Program-made: the position numbers and the translations under genes
From: Blasia pusilla
Taxonomy: Eukaryota; Marchantiophyta; Marchantiopsida; Blasiales
NCBI GenBank assembly: GCA_050084515.1
Contig: CM114271.1
Coordinates: forward strand, 50,344,001 to 50,408,000
DNA: 64,000 nucleotides
Direction: 5' to 3'
In this document: positions 12,666-24,884 of the stretch, piece by piece
Layout: every line of letters begins with the position of its first letter
Numbering within the stretch: position 1 is the stretch's first letter
Notes under the pieces: model-generated
What the model was told of the DNA's origin: nothing
Databases searched by the model: none
Seen by the model: only the letters and a program-made list of their open reading frames with translations

Positions 12666-13779
12666 GTTATTGTGCGACCTTGAAAATGGTTACAAAGCCC
12701 AAATTATTTTCCAAAACATATACTCTCTAAGGGGATTTGATTGTATAAGTGCTATCTAACGAGTGGAAATACTTCTAGTACAACACAATGTTATGCAATA
12801 AAACACTCCTAACTTGTAAAAAAAATGATAAAATGATAAAAGACACAAAAATCCAATCCAATTGTTTAAGGCGTCTTCAACCATCCCATATATATATTCT
12901 TATTTTGATTTTATTTTTATAATGTGCATTATCATTTGAGTTTGAAGTTAAGGAAAACTAAAACACCGAATGAAAACCATGTCTTTTTCAAAATTTGAAT
13001 TAATCATGTTTTTTTTCCTATTTAGAGAGTATAATTTATAAAATATTTCTCATCCACATGTTTTGTTAAAGAAAATTCAATTAAAAATATTTTTTTTCAT
13101 AGTTTACATATCATTATTATTCTTACTAGAAAGAAGCTTTTGGGCGTTCACATTAGTGTTTTGATAGTTTGTTGAAAATATGTGCCTTTCACCATTCCCT
13201 TAAGAATCAGTCACTCATCCTTTCATGTAGTCATTCTTTTTTCATTGTCACCACTTCTCAATGAAAAAGCATCTCATTCTATTACAACCTATTCTAGTGC
13301 TAGTGATTTAGGTCATAACGGTGGGTGATTACTTATTTCAACCTTGATTCATATTTGACCAAATATATTTTTGGTTCAATTATTTCTTTATTATCTTCAA
13401 GTTGTATTTTTCCCATTCCTTGTGACTTGTTCCATTCTTGGAAAGAGACAAATGTCTTGTTGACTTTTAGTGATATTTTTTTATAAGAAAAATTCCTTCC
13501 AAATTGTATGCATGAAGTATAAATTATTTTATCCTAATCAATTTAAGTAATTATAATTTTTTATATTCATATGGCCCCATACTAGTAACTAGTATGGTGC
13601 CTAGTTAAAGTTAACGGTGATCAAATCTGGCACGTGGTGTTGTGGGTTTCTCACGTTTCTTCGCGAAAAATTTTCACTTTTCGGAGACTTGTATGCCTAT
13701 CAATTTTGTCCATGTAAAGTGTACTTATCGCTTGCCAGATGTTTGCCTCTCCTCGTCAAAAGCACTATCAAGAATCTCT

Positions 13780-13830
13780 AGCAAGGCTCGGACAGAACCG
13801 ACATTCTTTGTAAAAGGTGCCAGTTCCTGG
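13780..13830. repeat. Half-end related to the 6-kb MITE
   Basis: GCTCGGACAGAACCGACATT followed by TTTGTAAAAGGTGCC closely matches the left end at about 5,980. A reverse-complement partner (CCGTCCGAGCCTTGATATC) lies at about 15,030-15,050. The pair may bound one element of about 1.3 kb into which the Helitron-like sequences were inserted. Confidence 0.35.
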
Positions 13831-13995
13831 ACGTATTTTACAGTTTTAATATAAATCCACGGAAGGGTCACCGGCCAGAAAAGTTAGAGTCTGGGAATTC
13901 ATCCAACCCTAATTATATTTGCCAGTAGTTTTGACGTTTGAAAATAAAATTAATCATAAATTTTAGAGAGTAAAAGGGATTAGGAGGGGTTGTTA

Positions 13996-14369
13996 TCTAT
14001 ACTATAATGAGCAACCACACATCCATAACAAGATAAAATAATAAAAATAAGACAAAATAGCTACATGTATTATTTTATCCCATAATATTTCAGGGCCGAT
14101 TTTTATATGCTAAGGGTGGTAGCTATAATATTTCAATGTCTCGGAGGGGGATTGGTGTATTGAGGGGAAGTGGTGGGGAGGAGAGGGAGTGATGTATTGA
14201 TTGAAAGTGATGTAATGTTTCGGAGGGGAAGTGGTGGGGGAGGAGGGGGAGTGGTGTATTGAGGGGAAGTGGTGGGGAAGAGGGGGAGTGGTGTATTGAT
14301 TGAAGATATTTTTGGATTCCCAGTTGTGGAAATTTTAATAGTGGGAGTGGATCGTGCTTAGCATGGGTA
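13996..14369 (+). mobile_element. Helitron-like element (first of two tandem starts)
   Basis: The 5' end A|TCTATACTATAATGAGCAACC matches the TC-start and A-flank seen in plant Helitrons, and is nearly identical to the start at 14,370. A 3' hairpin-like CGTGCTTAGCATGGG sits just before the second start. A minisatellite occupies the interior. No Rep/helicase is encoded, so it would be non-autonomous. Confidence 0.35.
14125..14310. repeat. Purine-rich minisatellite
   Basis: Four to five imperfect units of GAGGGGAAGTGGTGGGG plus a GTGATGTATTG spacer are arranged head to tail. Open frames across it (Pro/Leu/His-rich on the minus strand) are a by-product of the repeat. Confidence 0.75.
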
Positions 14370-14820
14370 TCTATACTATAATGCGCAACCCCAAAAATAG
14401 GATAAGACAAGATAACAATCATACTAAGACAAAATATTAACATGTTACTATTTTTTTTTTCATGTATTATTTTGTAACTTGCTATCGGTTTGAGAAAAAA
14501 TGAATACCTTTAGATAATCATTATTATAAGAATTAGTGGGGTTTCATTTGCTTGGTGAGATTTATATTTATAAGAGAGTGGTTTAGTACTGTATTATGTA
14601 CGTGAGGAATGGATTAAAATTTAGTAATAACCATTATAGGAAGAAGCGGGATTTAAATTGACGGGTGGAGATTATATTTTTGAAGGAATGATTTAGCGAT
14701 GATTTTATGTAGGTGAAAAATGAAATTTTTAAAAAAATCCATTTTTTAATTTCAATTGTTTTAAAATTAATTTTTTATAATAATAACTGTTTTCGAGCAT
14801 AGCACGTGCATGTTAATTAG
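14370..14820 (+). mobile_element. Helitron-like non-autonomous element
   Basis: It starts A|TCTATACTATAATGCGCAACC at 14,370. It ends with a short palindrome-bearing tail (GCATAGCACGTGCATG) and TTAATTAG|T at 14,820. That gives a TC 5' end, a hairpin near the 3' end, a terminal TTAG-like tetranucleotide and A/T host flanks, as in Helitrons. The end is TTAG rather than the canonical CTRR, so the call is tentative. Confidence 0.4.
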
Positions 14821-15099
14821 TGGGAGTTAGAAGAAGTTAGTAAGGGTTTTAGCAGGGATTTTAGATTAATTTTGTGAATAAAAAGGTCGAAAATTAACCC
14901 GGAGTCTGGACAAAACGTTCGTCCACGGGAGAAAACTGGAAACGACGAAACCTTATAGGACCCGGACTGGATCATATCTTTAAAAACCGAATAGGCATAT
15001 CCGGTTAAAAAACGGACGGTCCAAAAGAAACCGTCCGAGCCTTGATATCTGGTGTATAGCACGAGCGCAAAAGGTGCGGTGCGAACGGAATGAGAACTC

Positions 15100-17960
15100 A
15101 CGGACAGACGGGGAAAAAAAGGTCAATGCCTATTCTCTCGGGATTCTACCGCGTGGCATAGTCCTATTCGTATGCTGGCAAGGAGTTCCCTTCTGAGCAA
15201 GTGACGGACGTAAGGATTGTAGATGGAGGTGAACGAGACGGGAACGCTGACGGGTAGAATATACCGGCAGAGGTGCAGTGAGGTGCGATTTTGAAAGTTG
15301 AGAGGTCACGTCCTCCCTTCGATTTCGACACTGGCATTTGTGGCCGTTCTTGTATCGTCGATCTCTCCAATCTGACTTCGTGTGAGCAACCGTGGAATCG
15401 TACGTATGCCGGTTTACATCTTTATGTCCGCATTTGATGGAGTTGTTTACGCATTGGGCACGGGATGAAGGGCTAATCTTGTACCACAAATTATTATTTC
15501 TTGGAAAAAATATATATTTTAAGTATAAAGAGAAATATTTTTTTCTACCTCTTTGCCATGCTACATGTCAAGTGGAGGTGTTTATAAATCAAAAAGTCAT
15601 TTTCCTATAATAATATAATTTAATATTCTAGTGAAACATCTCTATAACTAAAATAACACGTGTATATTTTTATTTCCTTTCGTGATGAAATGTGTAATGA
15701 AAATTAGATTAATGGACCAGTTAAATTTAAATTATCAAACCATATGCATAAGTCAAGAATTATACTAGTATGTATTAATATTCTTCTTTCAATTTTCAAA
15801 TTTCTCAATTCTTGGAACTTTGGATTAAAAGGATTGCTCGCTTCTTTAAGCCCACGAAGGCCCTTAATTCTTTTAACAACGAACTTTAGTTGTGTCTTTG
15901 GAGAGAATAGGATTATTCGACGTTATTTAAAATGGGATTTTATAATTTTATAATTAATTATCATTTTGGGAGGTAATTTAAGTGCATGTGATGTAAAAAA
16001 TTTACTATTTATAATAAAATCACATCTTTTATATGTTAATTTGCTTAGTGGGATTATTTTGCACACACTTGGATCTAAACATATTCATCGACTTCTCATA
16101 GCCTTCTACAACTTAGTTGTTGACATGAGGTGATTGGGATGTAACTCTGGTTAGATGATGGACACTAGATGTTCTTAGTGTTTTCCCTCCAATTCCGGCC
16201 TCGCTAGGGTGCTAACTTTGATCTAATTTCAACACAAAATCTAATAGTGCTAACTTTCATATGGATTTGATATTGAAAAAATAAAATTTTCTATTAATAT
16301 TTTATATCAATAAACTTTCAATGCTAATTTTATGCACAAAATTTTCTATAAAAAGATTTATTACATAAATGACATCATAAACACATATTGCATTGTGATT
16401 GATATCAAAATGACATAGCTCCAAGTTTTGTGATGGTGTCTAAAAGCGATCATAGAGTCCAAATGTTGAATTTTGAACTTTCACGATTGGGAATTGAAAA
16501 GATGTGCCCTAGGGAATAATGGGTGGTTGTTGGTTTATATTGAACAAGTTGTAGCCAATAACAACAAGAAGTTTACAACTGCTGCATGTAACTTCCACAC
16601 ACATGAAGAATCAAAGTTATGCGGTCAATCTATTTCAAGAAGGGAAGTATGAACGTCAAACCTTATATAATCCCTCACTATGCATAGGGTTGGAACTCAC
16701 AAATGTGGCAAACATGGTGTTCGTCAGAATTTGCATTTTTTAATCAAGAATCAAGATGAGAGCATTTCTGATGTCCATTCCAAACAACTCCTTGTGTTTG
16801 TTGCTTGGCAATCAAGAATTCAATTGCCATTCTAGGAATGAGCAGTAAAAGTTAAAGGAGATGTTGCATAATGAGCAAGTTAATATTTTACAAACAAGGA
16901 AATCCTGACCTTGATGGTGACGGGTGGAATATAAAGGAAGAAAAAAAAGAGGCCATTGTTAATGACGTCACGCGTGAATTGGAAGATACAACAACCTATT
17001 GAGTTCCTTTTGTTAGTGATGTTCACAAGGAAGAAGAGGAAGTTGTTATGTGCATACACATCCCAGATTACATCTACAAAACAAACATTATTGATCTTCA
17101 CAACTCATGGGTAGATACGTAAATCGGTGTATCCCTTCCTCGGTGTATCGAATCTTTCAGCTTTCGGAAGAGATTTTAATTGTAGAATATGATGAAACAA
17201 ATCTGAGATCTGATCCCTTGATCTACTCGAGCAAATGAGAAATGTTTTTCGGCACGTGTTCTAAAAAAATATCCTACAAACACCCGCAACTTTCATGCAT
17301 GAAGAAAGCACGGAATGATCTCCAAATCCTCTAATACAATCAATAAATGTCTATAGAGAGTATATTAAAAGTAATAATTGCAACAGATTCCAAAATATAG
17401 ATATTTAAAAAAATGAAGCTAAGAGTTCTTGCTAAAGATATCCTCACAAGCTAGACCTAAACCTTACGCACGAAAAATAGGACAAGGAATGTGAAAATAT
17501 TAGGCGCAGTAAGAGATCCCGCCGTATCTATGCGCAACTTGTAAGAGGTACTTTATATTTTAAACCTCTCTCAATTGGCAACTTGTCTCAACTGGCCCTA
17601 AGTAAAAACTCTGATTGTAAATAGGAAATCATTGTGAGAAGTGAGCATGTGCATGAAAAATCGGACATAGTATTGGCACACGTTCCCATGAATATGAAGT
17701 TATTAGGGCTCTATTGCTAACTCAACCAGAGAGGAGTGTGTGAGCAAACAGGGAATGTATGATGGGAAAATGTGTGAGAAAATAGGGGATGGGAATGTGT
17801 GAGTGAACAAGAAGACCGTGCTCTCATCTTCAGAATCTTCAATTTGGGAAACATACACTCTTAATTTCTATTCGAGGTAGAAGCGAATAGAAATCAGGAG
17901 TTACACTCGTGCTCAGGTTCTCCTTCTTTTCAAGCATTTTCTTCACTTCTTGTATCCTCC
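15100..17960. other. AT-rich non-coding DNA
   Basis: No convincing gene is seen. Short frames near 15,130-15,490 are basic and compositionally odd, without family resemblance. Long A/T-rich stretches follow. Confidence 0.4.
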
Positions 17961-17965
17961 TAGAG

Positions 17966-19310
17966 ATGCGTGGCAAGGGAAATTCAAGCCAGCCTGTAAG
18001 TTAAGGGCTTTCTTCAATTTTGAATCTATATGTACCTTGAATTTATACATAGCTTACTCAGATTTGATGAAAAATTCCACACACATTGCTTGGGTTCATT
18101 TTGGATATCTCTAATGGAATTCTAATAGTTGATACTCCTCACTTACTTGTGCAATGCAGAGCCATTTTTTGTGGAAACTCTTGTCTTTTATGTGCATGGT
18201 AGGTGTTGCTCCAATTCATCCTGGTTGGTTGATTCCAGAGATTATTGAGGGAAGGAATATCCAAGTGATTAATTTGGAAGAATATCCTTCCCCTCCTCCT
18301 AGTTATCAACATGTATCTCCACCCTGAGGTCCTCATACACATGAAGCACCAATCCCAAGATTGATACGGAATATACTAGTGTTAGAGTGAAATCAAGTAT
18401 GTGTGGATCTCTTCGCTTCTATGAGGACGAAGAAGGAAAAAGGAGGAGTCAGACTTTATCCTTTCATCCAAGATGGAAAAAGAAGAAGTTTGATGCAGAG
18501 AAGCCTAGTCAATGTAGTAGGATCAAGAATCATCATTACCAAAAGACGTTTATGATGTAGAAGAGGAAATAGTACCTGAGAGAGAAGGACCAAAATGAAG
18601 ACCAACAGGAGATGAAGAACTCCTTGAGAAATATGCTCCTAAAAAAATGGATGGGATAGTTGCAAATGCATTTCAAAGAAATCAATTTTTTCTTATGAAG
18701 GCTGAATTGAAAAGACCACAACAGATCATAGATGAGATCAGAAGAGAGAGGGAGGAATCAAGGAGGCCTTATGTTGTCCCACCCCACAATGTCATCCTAA
18801 CATTGTCAGCAAAATCATGAATACAATAGTTTTAGGTTTATTGCGAGGTGAATTTTGTAGCATCCACCCTTCAGAGAAGTTGAAGCAATTTGCCATTCTT
18901 AGAGAGTTCAATATTTCTCCAGATAGGCTTGAAGACACAGAATCAGTGATGAAATTCAAAGTAGCATGGCAATGGAATGGTGCAAATCTCCAATCGATGA
19001 TGAGGAAAAATATTCGGCAAAGAAAGGGGACTATCACTCACACTTTGAGAGATGAGCTCTATAATCAATTAGGATTGAAGAGACACGGACCATGAGCAAA
19101 CTCAGAGGAAATCAACACTTTCAAGCATGAGTTAAGTTTGGTTCATGTCAGAGTTTTGTGGAGAGCTCTTCAGGTTGAAGAAAATGTATGGGATCCATGG
19201 GGATCCAAAGCTGTACACTCTGCCATAACACACAGAGTCCAAGGAGCTCGATTCAACATACAAAAACTAGTCAAATTTCTTTGCAACAAGCTAGTTTCTT
19301 TTTTGTAGTA
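17966..19310 (+). pseudogene. Degenerate spliced gene of unknown family
   Basis: An ATG at 17,966 opens MRGKGNSSQP and then meets a consensus donor (CCT|GTAAGT, 17,995/17,996). An acceptor TGTGCAATGCAG ends at 18,161, and the frame continues for about 55 codons: SHFLWKLLSF, PIHPGWLIPEIIEG, then NLEEYPSPPPSYQHVSPP before a stop. Further same-strand pieces include VVPPHNVILTLSAKS, then NTIVLGLLRGEFCSIHPSEK to ELYNQLGLKRHGP (18,817-19,095) and a tail to 19,308. These are out of frame or broken by stops. Splice sites plus long coherent pieces suggest a once-real gene; no known domain is recognised. Confidence 0.45.
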
Positions 19311-20930
19311 TTTTCTCACATTAATGTAGTATATTCTGAAAAATAATATTCTACTCTGCTGATAAATAAACACAAGATGACAAGTATGATTTGATTTGTA
19401 TTTTTGTGACTATGTTTAGCTACAATATCCTTACCTTATCTTAGTAGCCTTATTAAAACCAATCCCACAAAACTGCAATGTGATAGTCATATGTGTTGAA
19501 CATTGAGAGATGAATGATATGATTGCAAAGCTATTCATGAACTTTGTGGAGAGCTTTGTAGAGATATACATCCTAGAGCAAACACAAATATGATTTTTTT
19601 TCCCCTTTTTTCCTTTGTTTCTTAGGTTCTTTTATTTCTTGTTTAGGAGAAACTAATCAAGTTCCTTTTGATTTACCAAAGGCCGAGGCATAACTCGTAG
19701 CGGGCTACAATGTAGAATATTTGTCCATGGGGTTTGCTCTTTTTTTTCAGGTTGGTTGCAGATTGACTATCTTTTTAAATATGGTTTGGACATTGTTGAG
19801 GAAAACCAACTTTAGTAGAGGTTAAATCCACAGTACATTTTTACTAGCGCTAGTCAAAGTTATGTATCCTACTTTGGTTATACACTATATAGTATATGCT
19901 TGCACTAGTATGGATGGATGTTCTTGAGGACCTTCAAGATTCAAAAGAGGCGGTTGAGTCTGCCACTGATTTAACTGTCTCAAATTTAACTGTATTTGAT
20001 AATGGATCTCCCACTTCATGAAGATGTGCCACTAGTTCAGGATCTCCTTTTGCTTCAGCATTTGTTAGTGGTTTAGGATGTCTTACTACTTCAAGATATG
20101 GTAGCAGTTGAGGATAACAGAGGGTCCTTCAGGGAATGGGGAATGAATGCATGAATAAATTGTTTTAAACCACAGGTACTATCCCGCTGAGTTGTGCCAA
20201 CCATTGCAAATTCTAGTTTATGACTTTGAAAGGCATCAAAGATTTACTGAATAGCTTCACAAGGTGTGGCAATGAATCTCTGTGCTAGTTCAAATTTTTC
20301 TGAGTACATGAAAATCTTTACAAGGATTTTAGTGAGTAGATATATCATTTACGACCTTGTGATATTCATTGGACAATAACATCAATCACGTTGTGATAGA
20401 TCTTATTGTCCAACACCTACAAACCAAACTTGGAGAACATGATCTTAGCAAGATCTATCATAATGTGTATGTTATCTAGTCTACTTTTTAGGTAGTGTCA
20501 CTTGTCACTTGGAATGGTTGAATCAAATTCTCGTTCCATGAAGAATGTGAGCTCATAACAAGAAATTAGACTAATATCTACATAAATGAGTTAGTATTTT
20601 GTTGCCAAAATATCTTAACATACTTTCAGCTTGTATTGAGTACTCTTGGTGTGCCTCTTGATGGTGTTCAGATTCAAGGAATTCAAACTCTCATATGCGA
20701 TCGCGAGACGACCAAGCATGACTTTGTGTTTTATATAGATCGACGTATCCGTTTGGTATGTTATTTGCATTGTACCTGTGCGAGCCTCAAGAGGGGATGC
20801 CAATTATCTTTCTATAGAAAGTGCTGATTTTATTAGAGCTCACACCAAACTACCTTAAAAGAGTTGCTCGGACTGCACAAATTTTCCAAGTTGAGAAAGC
20901 TTTGTCTGGTTTGTCTCTCTGCCTATGAAA
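19311..20930. other. Intergenic, no gene assigned
   Basis: AT-rich sequence with short plus-strand pieces. The frame at 20,636-20,827 lies just upstream of the UPL1-like pseudogene but does not resemble the UPL1 N-terminus that I know, so it is not joined to it. Confidence 0.35.
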
Positions 20931-20977
20931 ATATCTTATGCAATTGTTATTTGGAATTTTATATGATGTAGCATGTT

Positions 20978-22073
20978 TTGGCACTGTTTGTCTCCACCGA
21001 TCCAGAAGTAGTCATAGAAGGTCTAGAGATCTTGGCATCCTTTGTGAAAAATCCAGTACAGTCGACTTGGGCTATGAGATGGCATGGAGATACAGCTCTG
21101 AATTCTTGGCTCTTCTCATTCTCACACGGATGGGGAGGCAAAGAAGAGGGCCTTGTCCTCTTAACTTGTGCGATTGAGAACGAATACAACGTGGATGCAT
21201 GTAGACTAGGATCAACTCTTCACTTTGAATTTTATGCAGGTGGTAATGTACAAGGAGAAGAATTAAAATCAATATCAAAGGCTTTTGGCCTACATGTCAT
21301 CCATATTCCACATCTTCATTCAAGATCTAAGAATGATATCCAACTTTTGAAATAGATAATTAACCGGTACACAGTCCCTCTAAGAGTGCGTTTCTCTTTG
21401 TTGACACGAATTAGGTTTGTAAGAGCCTTTGCCTCTCTTACAACTAGGAGGCATACATATGTATATGACTCCTTGCATTTGCAGTCTTAGTGCACTTAAA
21501 TCCACATCATGAAGATCTTAAAGCATTTTTCATCAATAAGTCAGAGTTTGTGAATGAGTTTGTCACAGTTTTACGTTGTGAAGACTCACTTCCTGAAGAT
21601 ATTAGAATACTCGAAGTCCTTGCACTTGTAGCCTAGTCTCAAGATAGGCCTCAACAGTCTAATGTCCTCACGGTTATCAATGCTGGTGGACACATGGGTA
21701 TTTTACCTAGTCTTATGCAAAAGGATGTAGGATCTATCACTGGTGGAACACGTGGTTTCTCAGTCTCATTTGTGGAGGTTCTTCTCCCGCTTGTCACAAT
21801 CTAAGTCTCCCACATCATTTGGTTGTCCACACCCTGGAGGCGTTTATGGATTATAGTAACCCAATAGACACATTGTTTAGAGATTTGGGTGGTCTAGATG
21901 ATACCATTGCAAGACTGAAGCTGGAAGTCAGTCGAGTAGAGGAAGGAACCACCAAGAAAAAGGAGGAGTTACAACTAGATTCAAAGGGTAAGTCTCCCAT
22001 GATTGAGGATGGAGATCTTTATCAAGAAATGCTCCCAAAGAAGCAGCTTTATCAAGAGAACAACTTAATCTAG
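20978..22073 (+). pseudogene. UPL1/UPL2-type HECT E3 ligase fragment (DUF908/DUF913 region)
   Basis: In plants, UPL1/UPL2 are very large ubiquitin ligases. Only the N-terminal armadillo-like (DUF908/DUF913) part is present here. In order I read STDPEVVIEGLEILASFVKN, SHGWGGKEEGLVLLTCAIEN, RLGSTLHFEF and VIHIPHLHSRSKNDIQLLK. Then come RFSLLTRIRFVRAF, EFVNEFVTVLRCEDSLPEDI, INAGGHMGILPSLMQKDVGS and EAFMDYSNPIDTLFRDLGGL. These follow the family order. The frame changes several times and has internal stops (after 21,355, within 21,630-21,640, and near 21,800). A block of roughly 40 residues expected before the LEAFMDYSN segment is missing. No intron-like gaps are visible between blocks, so a retrocopy or captured, spliced piece is possible. 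The catalytic HECT domain is absent. Confidence 0.8.
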
Positions 22074-22099
22074 ATGATTACATTGATGCAATCATCTTG

Positions 22100-22579
22100 A
22101 TTCCATCAATGCAATCAGGATGATTCCCTTACATGTCATGAGCTCTATATAGCTCTTTTATTAGTTAGCTTTTGAATGCTTATATCCTGAACATCATGTG
22201 TGCATCTTATCTACGAGGAATTGTTGAGGGATATTGAAGATCGACGTCTCTTGTTACTGGATCCACTTCTTGTAGCAGGTTTTTCTTTGTAGCTCCTTAA
22301 TGTTTGGAGTAGATACTTACCAGGAGCATAAGGTTTTGAGAAGAACACAGATTGTGCAAAGCACACTCTGTGCTGCTCAATCAGCTTAGAGAATTGTATA
22401 CCAAAAAGGTGCAAGAGAATGTAAATTCCCAGGGCTATTATTGTTTATTATGGTAAAAACACTAAGTTAATGAAGTAATTCTACAAGTTACTATTTACTA
22501 TGGTAAAACACTAAGTTACTATAGTAATTCTTTAAGTTACTTTTCACTACAGTAAACTCCAAGTTACTATGTTTTTACA
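22100..22579 (-). mobile_element. Ty1/copia 3' LTR (partial)
   Basis: On the minus strand the copia RNase H stop codon is followed by the purine-rich AAGTGGGAATAT (22,580-22,591) and then TGTAAAAACATAG, a plausible LTR start at 22,579. The LTR begins with short degenerate repeats of AGTAACTTAGTGTTTTACCA type (about 22,430-22,570). Its 3' end was not identified; 22,100 is approximate. Confidence 0.5.
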
Positions 22580-22589
22580 ATATTCCCAC

Positions 22590-22805
22590 TTAATTGGAGT
22601 TTAATATATGACCCATCCTCTCAACACATTTTTTGTGCTTATCTCTTGACAATGCCTTTGTCAATACATCAACTCTCATATCCTTTGTAAGACAATATAG
22701 TACTTGGACTATTTGCTCATTCTCTTTCTCCTCTATAAACCTTATTTTAATATTTCTATGCTTGGTCCTAGGATGATGGACATGATTCTTGAGGAGAGTG
22801 TACTT
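22590..22805 (-). pseudogene. Ty1/copia RNase H C-terminus
   Basis: The minus strand translates to about 71 residues ending in a stop: KHRNIKIRFIEEKENEQIVQ, then LTKDMRVDVLTKALSRDKH and KKCVERMGHILNSN. This is the conserved C-terminal end of copia Pol (the T-K-H-I-D-I-R and D-I-L-T-K-A-L blocks). The polypurine tract and LTR follow at once, as expected. Upstream domains are lost beyond 22,806, so this is a truncated element. Confidence 0.85.
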
Positions 22806-23730
22806 CCTGTATTATCACAAGATTAGAGATGAAGGTCTCATCTCCAAGGGGCTCGGGATAATTTACATGTTGTGGAGAGACTAGCAATATTCCTTATGCC
22901 TTGATATTGAAAAATGGGGGTCCAACAGATCATTTACGGGAAGTTAATTTTCCCTTTTTTTATTATCCCTAATAGTCATGCCACCTTTTCATAAATTTTA
23001 CATACTTTATCATATCAATGTTGAATAGGATCTTTTCCAATACAATACTCTTTAAACACAATTTTTTTTAAATTTCAACATGGATATTTAATATGGTAAC
23101 CTTGTTTAAGATTATAAAATCATATGAATAAATGTAAATATAAAATAGACAACCTAATTTATTGATTTTTATGTGGAATTTTGATACCAAATTTGCACAT
23201 ATTGCACCATCACTTTGCAATGTATTATAGATACGCTTTAAATATGAAAAGAATTCATAAGATTTATGTTAAAGTTGCGAGGAAATCATAACGAGTGAAA
23301 TGTTTACCAAATATATGTCAAATCTAGACACAAGTGAAAATAACATTGAAAATCAATGCACAAATGCTACATTTAATATGTGTCAAACATTTCCATGCAA
23401 AATGCACATCATCTTGAGTTTTGTGATGACCACACAACAAAATCAAAGTAAAAATGGCTCATACAGCCAAAAACCATTTACGAATCTCTATTGGCATATT
23501 TAGCTACATCCATCCTCTACCATGAGGGAATCCACATTCTAACACTCAAGCTCCTCGCAAATCCTAAAAATATGAATGCTCCAAAGGCTCAATATGAGAA
23601 AGATAGCTTGTGAAATTTTCTTTCTCATCTCTATTTCCCTTAGGAAGAGCCCAAAAGGCCCTTCCCCAAAAAATAGTCCAAATTTGATACCTTGCACACA
23701 CACGTTATTGGATAATCGATGACTCAATCA
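22806..23730. other. AT-rich spacer, no gene seen
   Basis: No coding signal is visible. On the minus strand the sequence just below the primer-binding site near 23,840 should be the internal part of a gypsy element, but nothing gag-like survives. Confidence 0.4.
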
Positions 23731-23836
23731 ATGGGTCAGCATGGTTGCACAAAACCAACTTGTCAAGATATGTCCACAGACATGTCATCCCCACATCCAA
23801 TCCTACACCCTACATCCAATCCCGCACCAAGGATAA

Positions 23837-23848
23837 GCTCTCATACCA
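23837..23848 (-). promoter_or_regulatory. Retrotransposon primer-binding site (initiator Met tRNA type)
   Basis: On the minus strand TGGTATGAGAGC differs at one position from TGGTATCAGAGC, the usual plant LTR-element primer-binding site complementary to initiator tRNA-Met. It lies two bases after the LTR end ...ACCA. Confidence 0.7.
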
Positions 23849-23850
23849 CG

Positions 23851-24884
23851 TGGTGTGCCCCTACTCTCCTTGAACGTAAATCATTAATGTTGCGGGAGCG
23901 AGCGTTTAGTAGGACACGCTCTGAATCCTGATTTGCACCCAAACACGCACTCACGTTAGTCAAGTTTGGGTCAATTAGCGTTCTCACTTCTGAGCCTTTG
24001 TTCTAGCTCGATGAGAGGCGGAGTTCTTGACTCGGCCTCTTATCAAGCTCAACCTTCCTAGTTTCGTGGTTAACAACACAGGCAAGTCTTTGAAGACTTG
24101 GGATAGACTTTCTGGTCGATTCAGGAACCTCAAAGAACGTTTGAATGCATGGCGGTTTCAACTGTCCAATGGGCATCCAATGAGTCCTTAGCCACGAGTC
24201 ACGAAAATAAATCGCGGGTTGGAATCCAAGTGTGGCTTACGAAGTCCACTCCCTTGGATCAGGTTTGGGTTTCAAGTTCCAACGCCAAACTCCCGTTCTA
24301 TCTCGTGCCATTTGGTGCTCAAAGTGGGGTTTTTGTTCCAAGAATCCTTGGAGAGACTCCCCCTTACTAGTACTTATAGGAATCCTTGCCCTCCCCTTAA
24401 CTTTAGGGATAGACAGTCGGGCCCCTCACATTGGCCCTCAACCAAACTGTTTTGGCCAACATCTTAGCTTGTACTGATGCGTTTGCTAAGATATTTGGTG
24501 TGTTGGAAGCATCTTGGCATAAGATTTCCAACGCCACCTTATTTTTCCCAAAATCATCTTAGGTCTAAACTTTATGGTCCAAAACACAATCAAAATCCCC
24601 AAACGCTAGTGGTGTTCCAAAACTGGTTCTCAACCTCTTTGACAGCCAACCTTCCTAGACTAAACTCATCTCAATTTTTTTGTCACTTTTGGTCCAGGTT
24701 TCTTGGTCACGACCATAAATTCCTGAAACGCACAACTCTATTCCACGTTTCATCTCTTGGAATTTTCCAAGAGACCTCTCCAAAAGCCTCTCCAAAGTGT
24801 GATCATCGTTGCGTGAGTCCACTAAAGTTTTGATGTTCTGCTTGGCGCTTGTTTGGTGTTTTTTTGGTTGTGAGGGTCGTGACA
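23851..24884 (-). mobile_element. Ty3/gypsy LTR flanked by both PPT and PBS
   Basis: This LTR of about 1,034 bp begins TGTCACGACCCTCA at 24,884 and ends ACCA at 23,851 on the minus strand. It is preceded by the polypurine tract AAGGAGGGGTGAG and followed by a primer-binding site. It matches the LTR at 54,266-55,291 over its length and the truncated one at 63,252. Having a PPT upstream and a PBS downstream means it was shared between two internal regions, as in a tandem LTR-internal-LTR-internal array made by recombination. Open frames within it are not genes. Confidence 0.75.

Larger units (their letters stand above)
9761..13620. other. AT-rich intergenic DNA, no gene seen
   Basis: Long A/T-rich stretches carry no convincing reading frame. 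The exceptions listed separately are an inverted repeat at 10,596-10,640 and a GC-rich repeat at 12,340-12,665. Confidence 0.45.

Noticed and set aside
14123-14443. Pro/Leu/His-rich 106-codon minus frame
   Set aside because: It follows the minisatellite unit and is explained by the repeat.
24219-24833. Several overlapping open frames
   Set aside because: They lie within a gypsy LTR; equivalent frames recur in the LTR copies at 54 and 63 kb without conserved reading.
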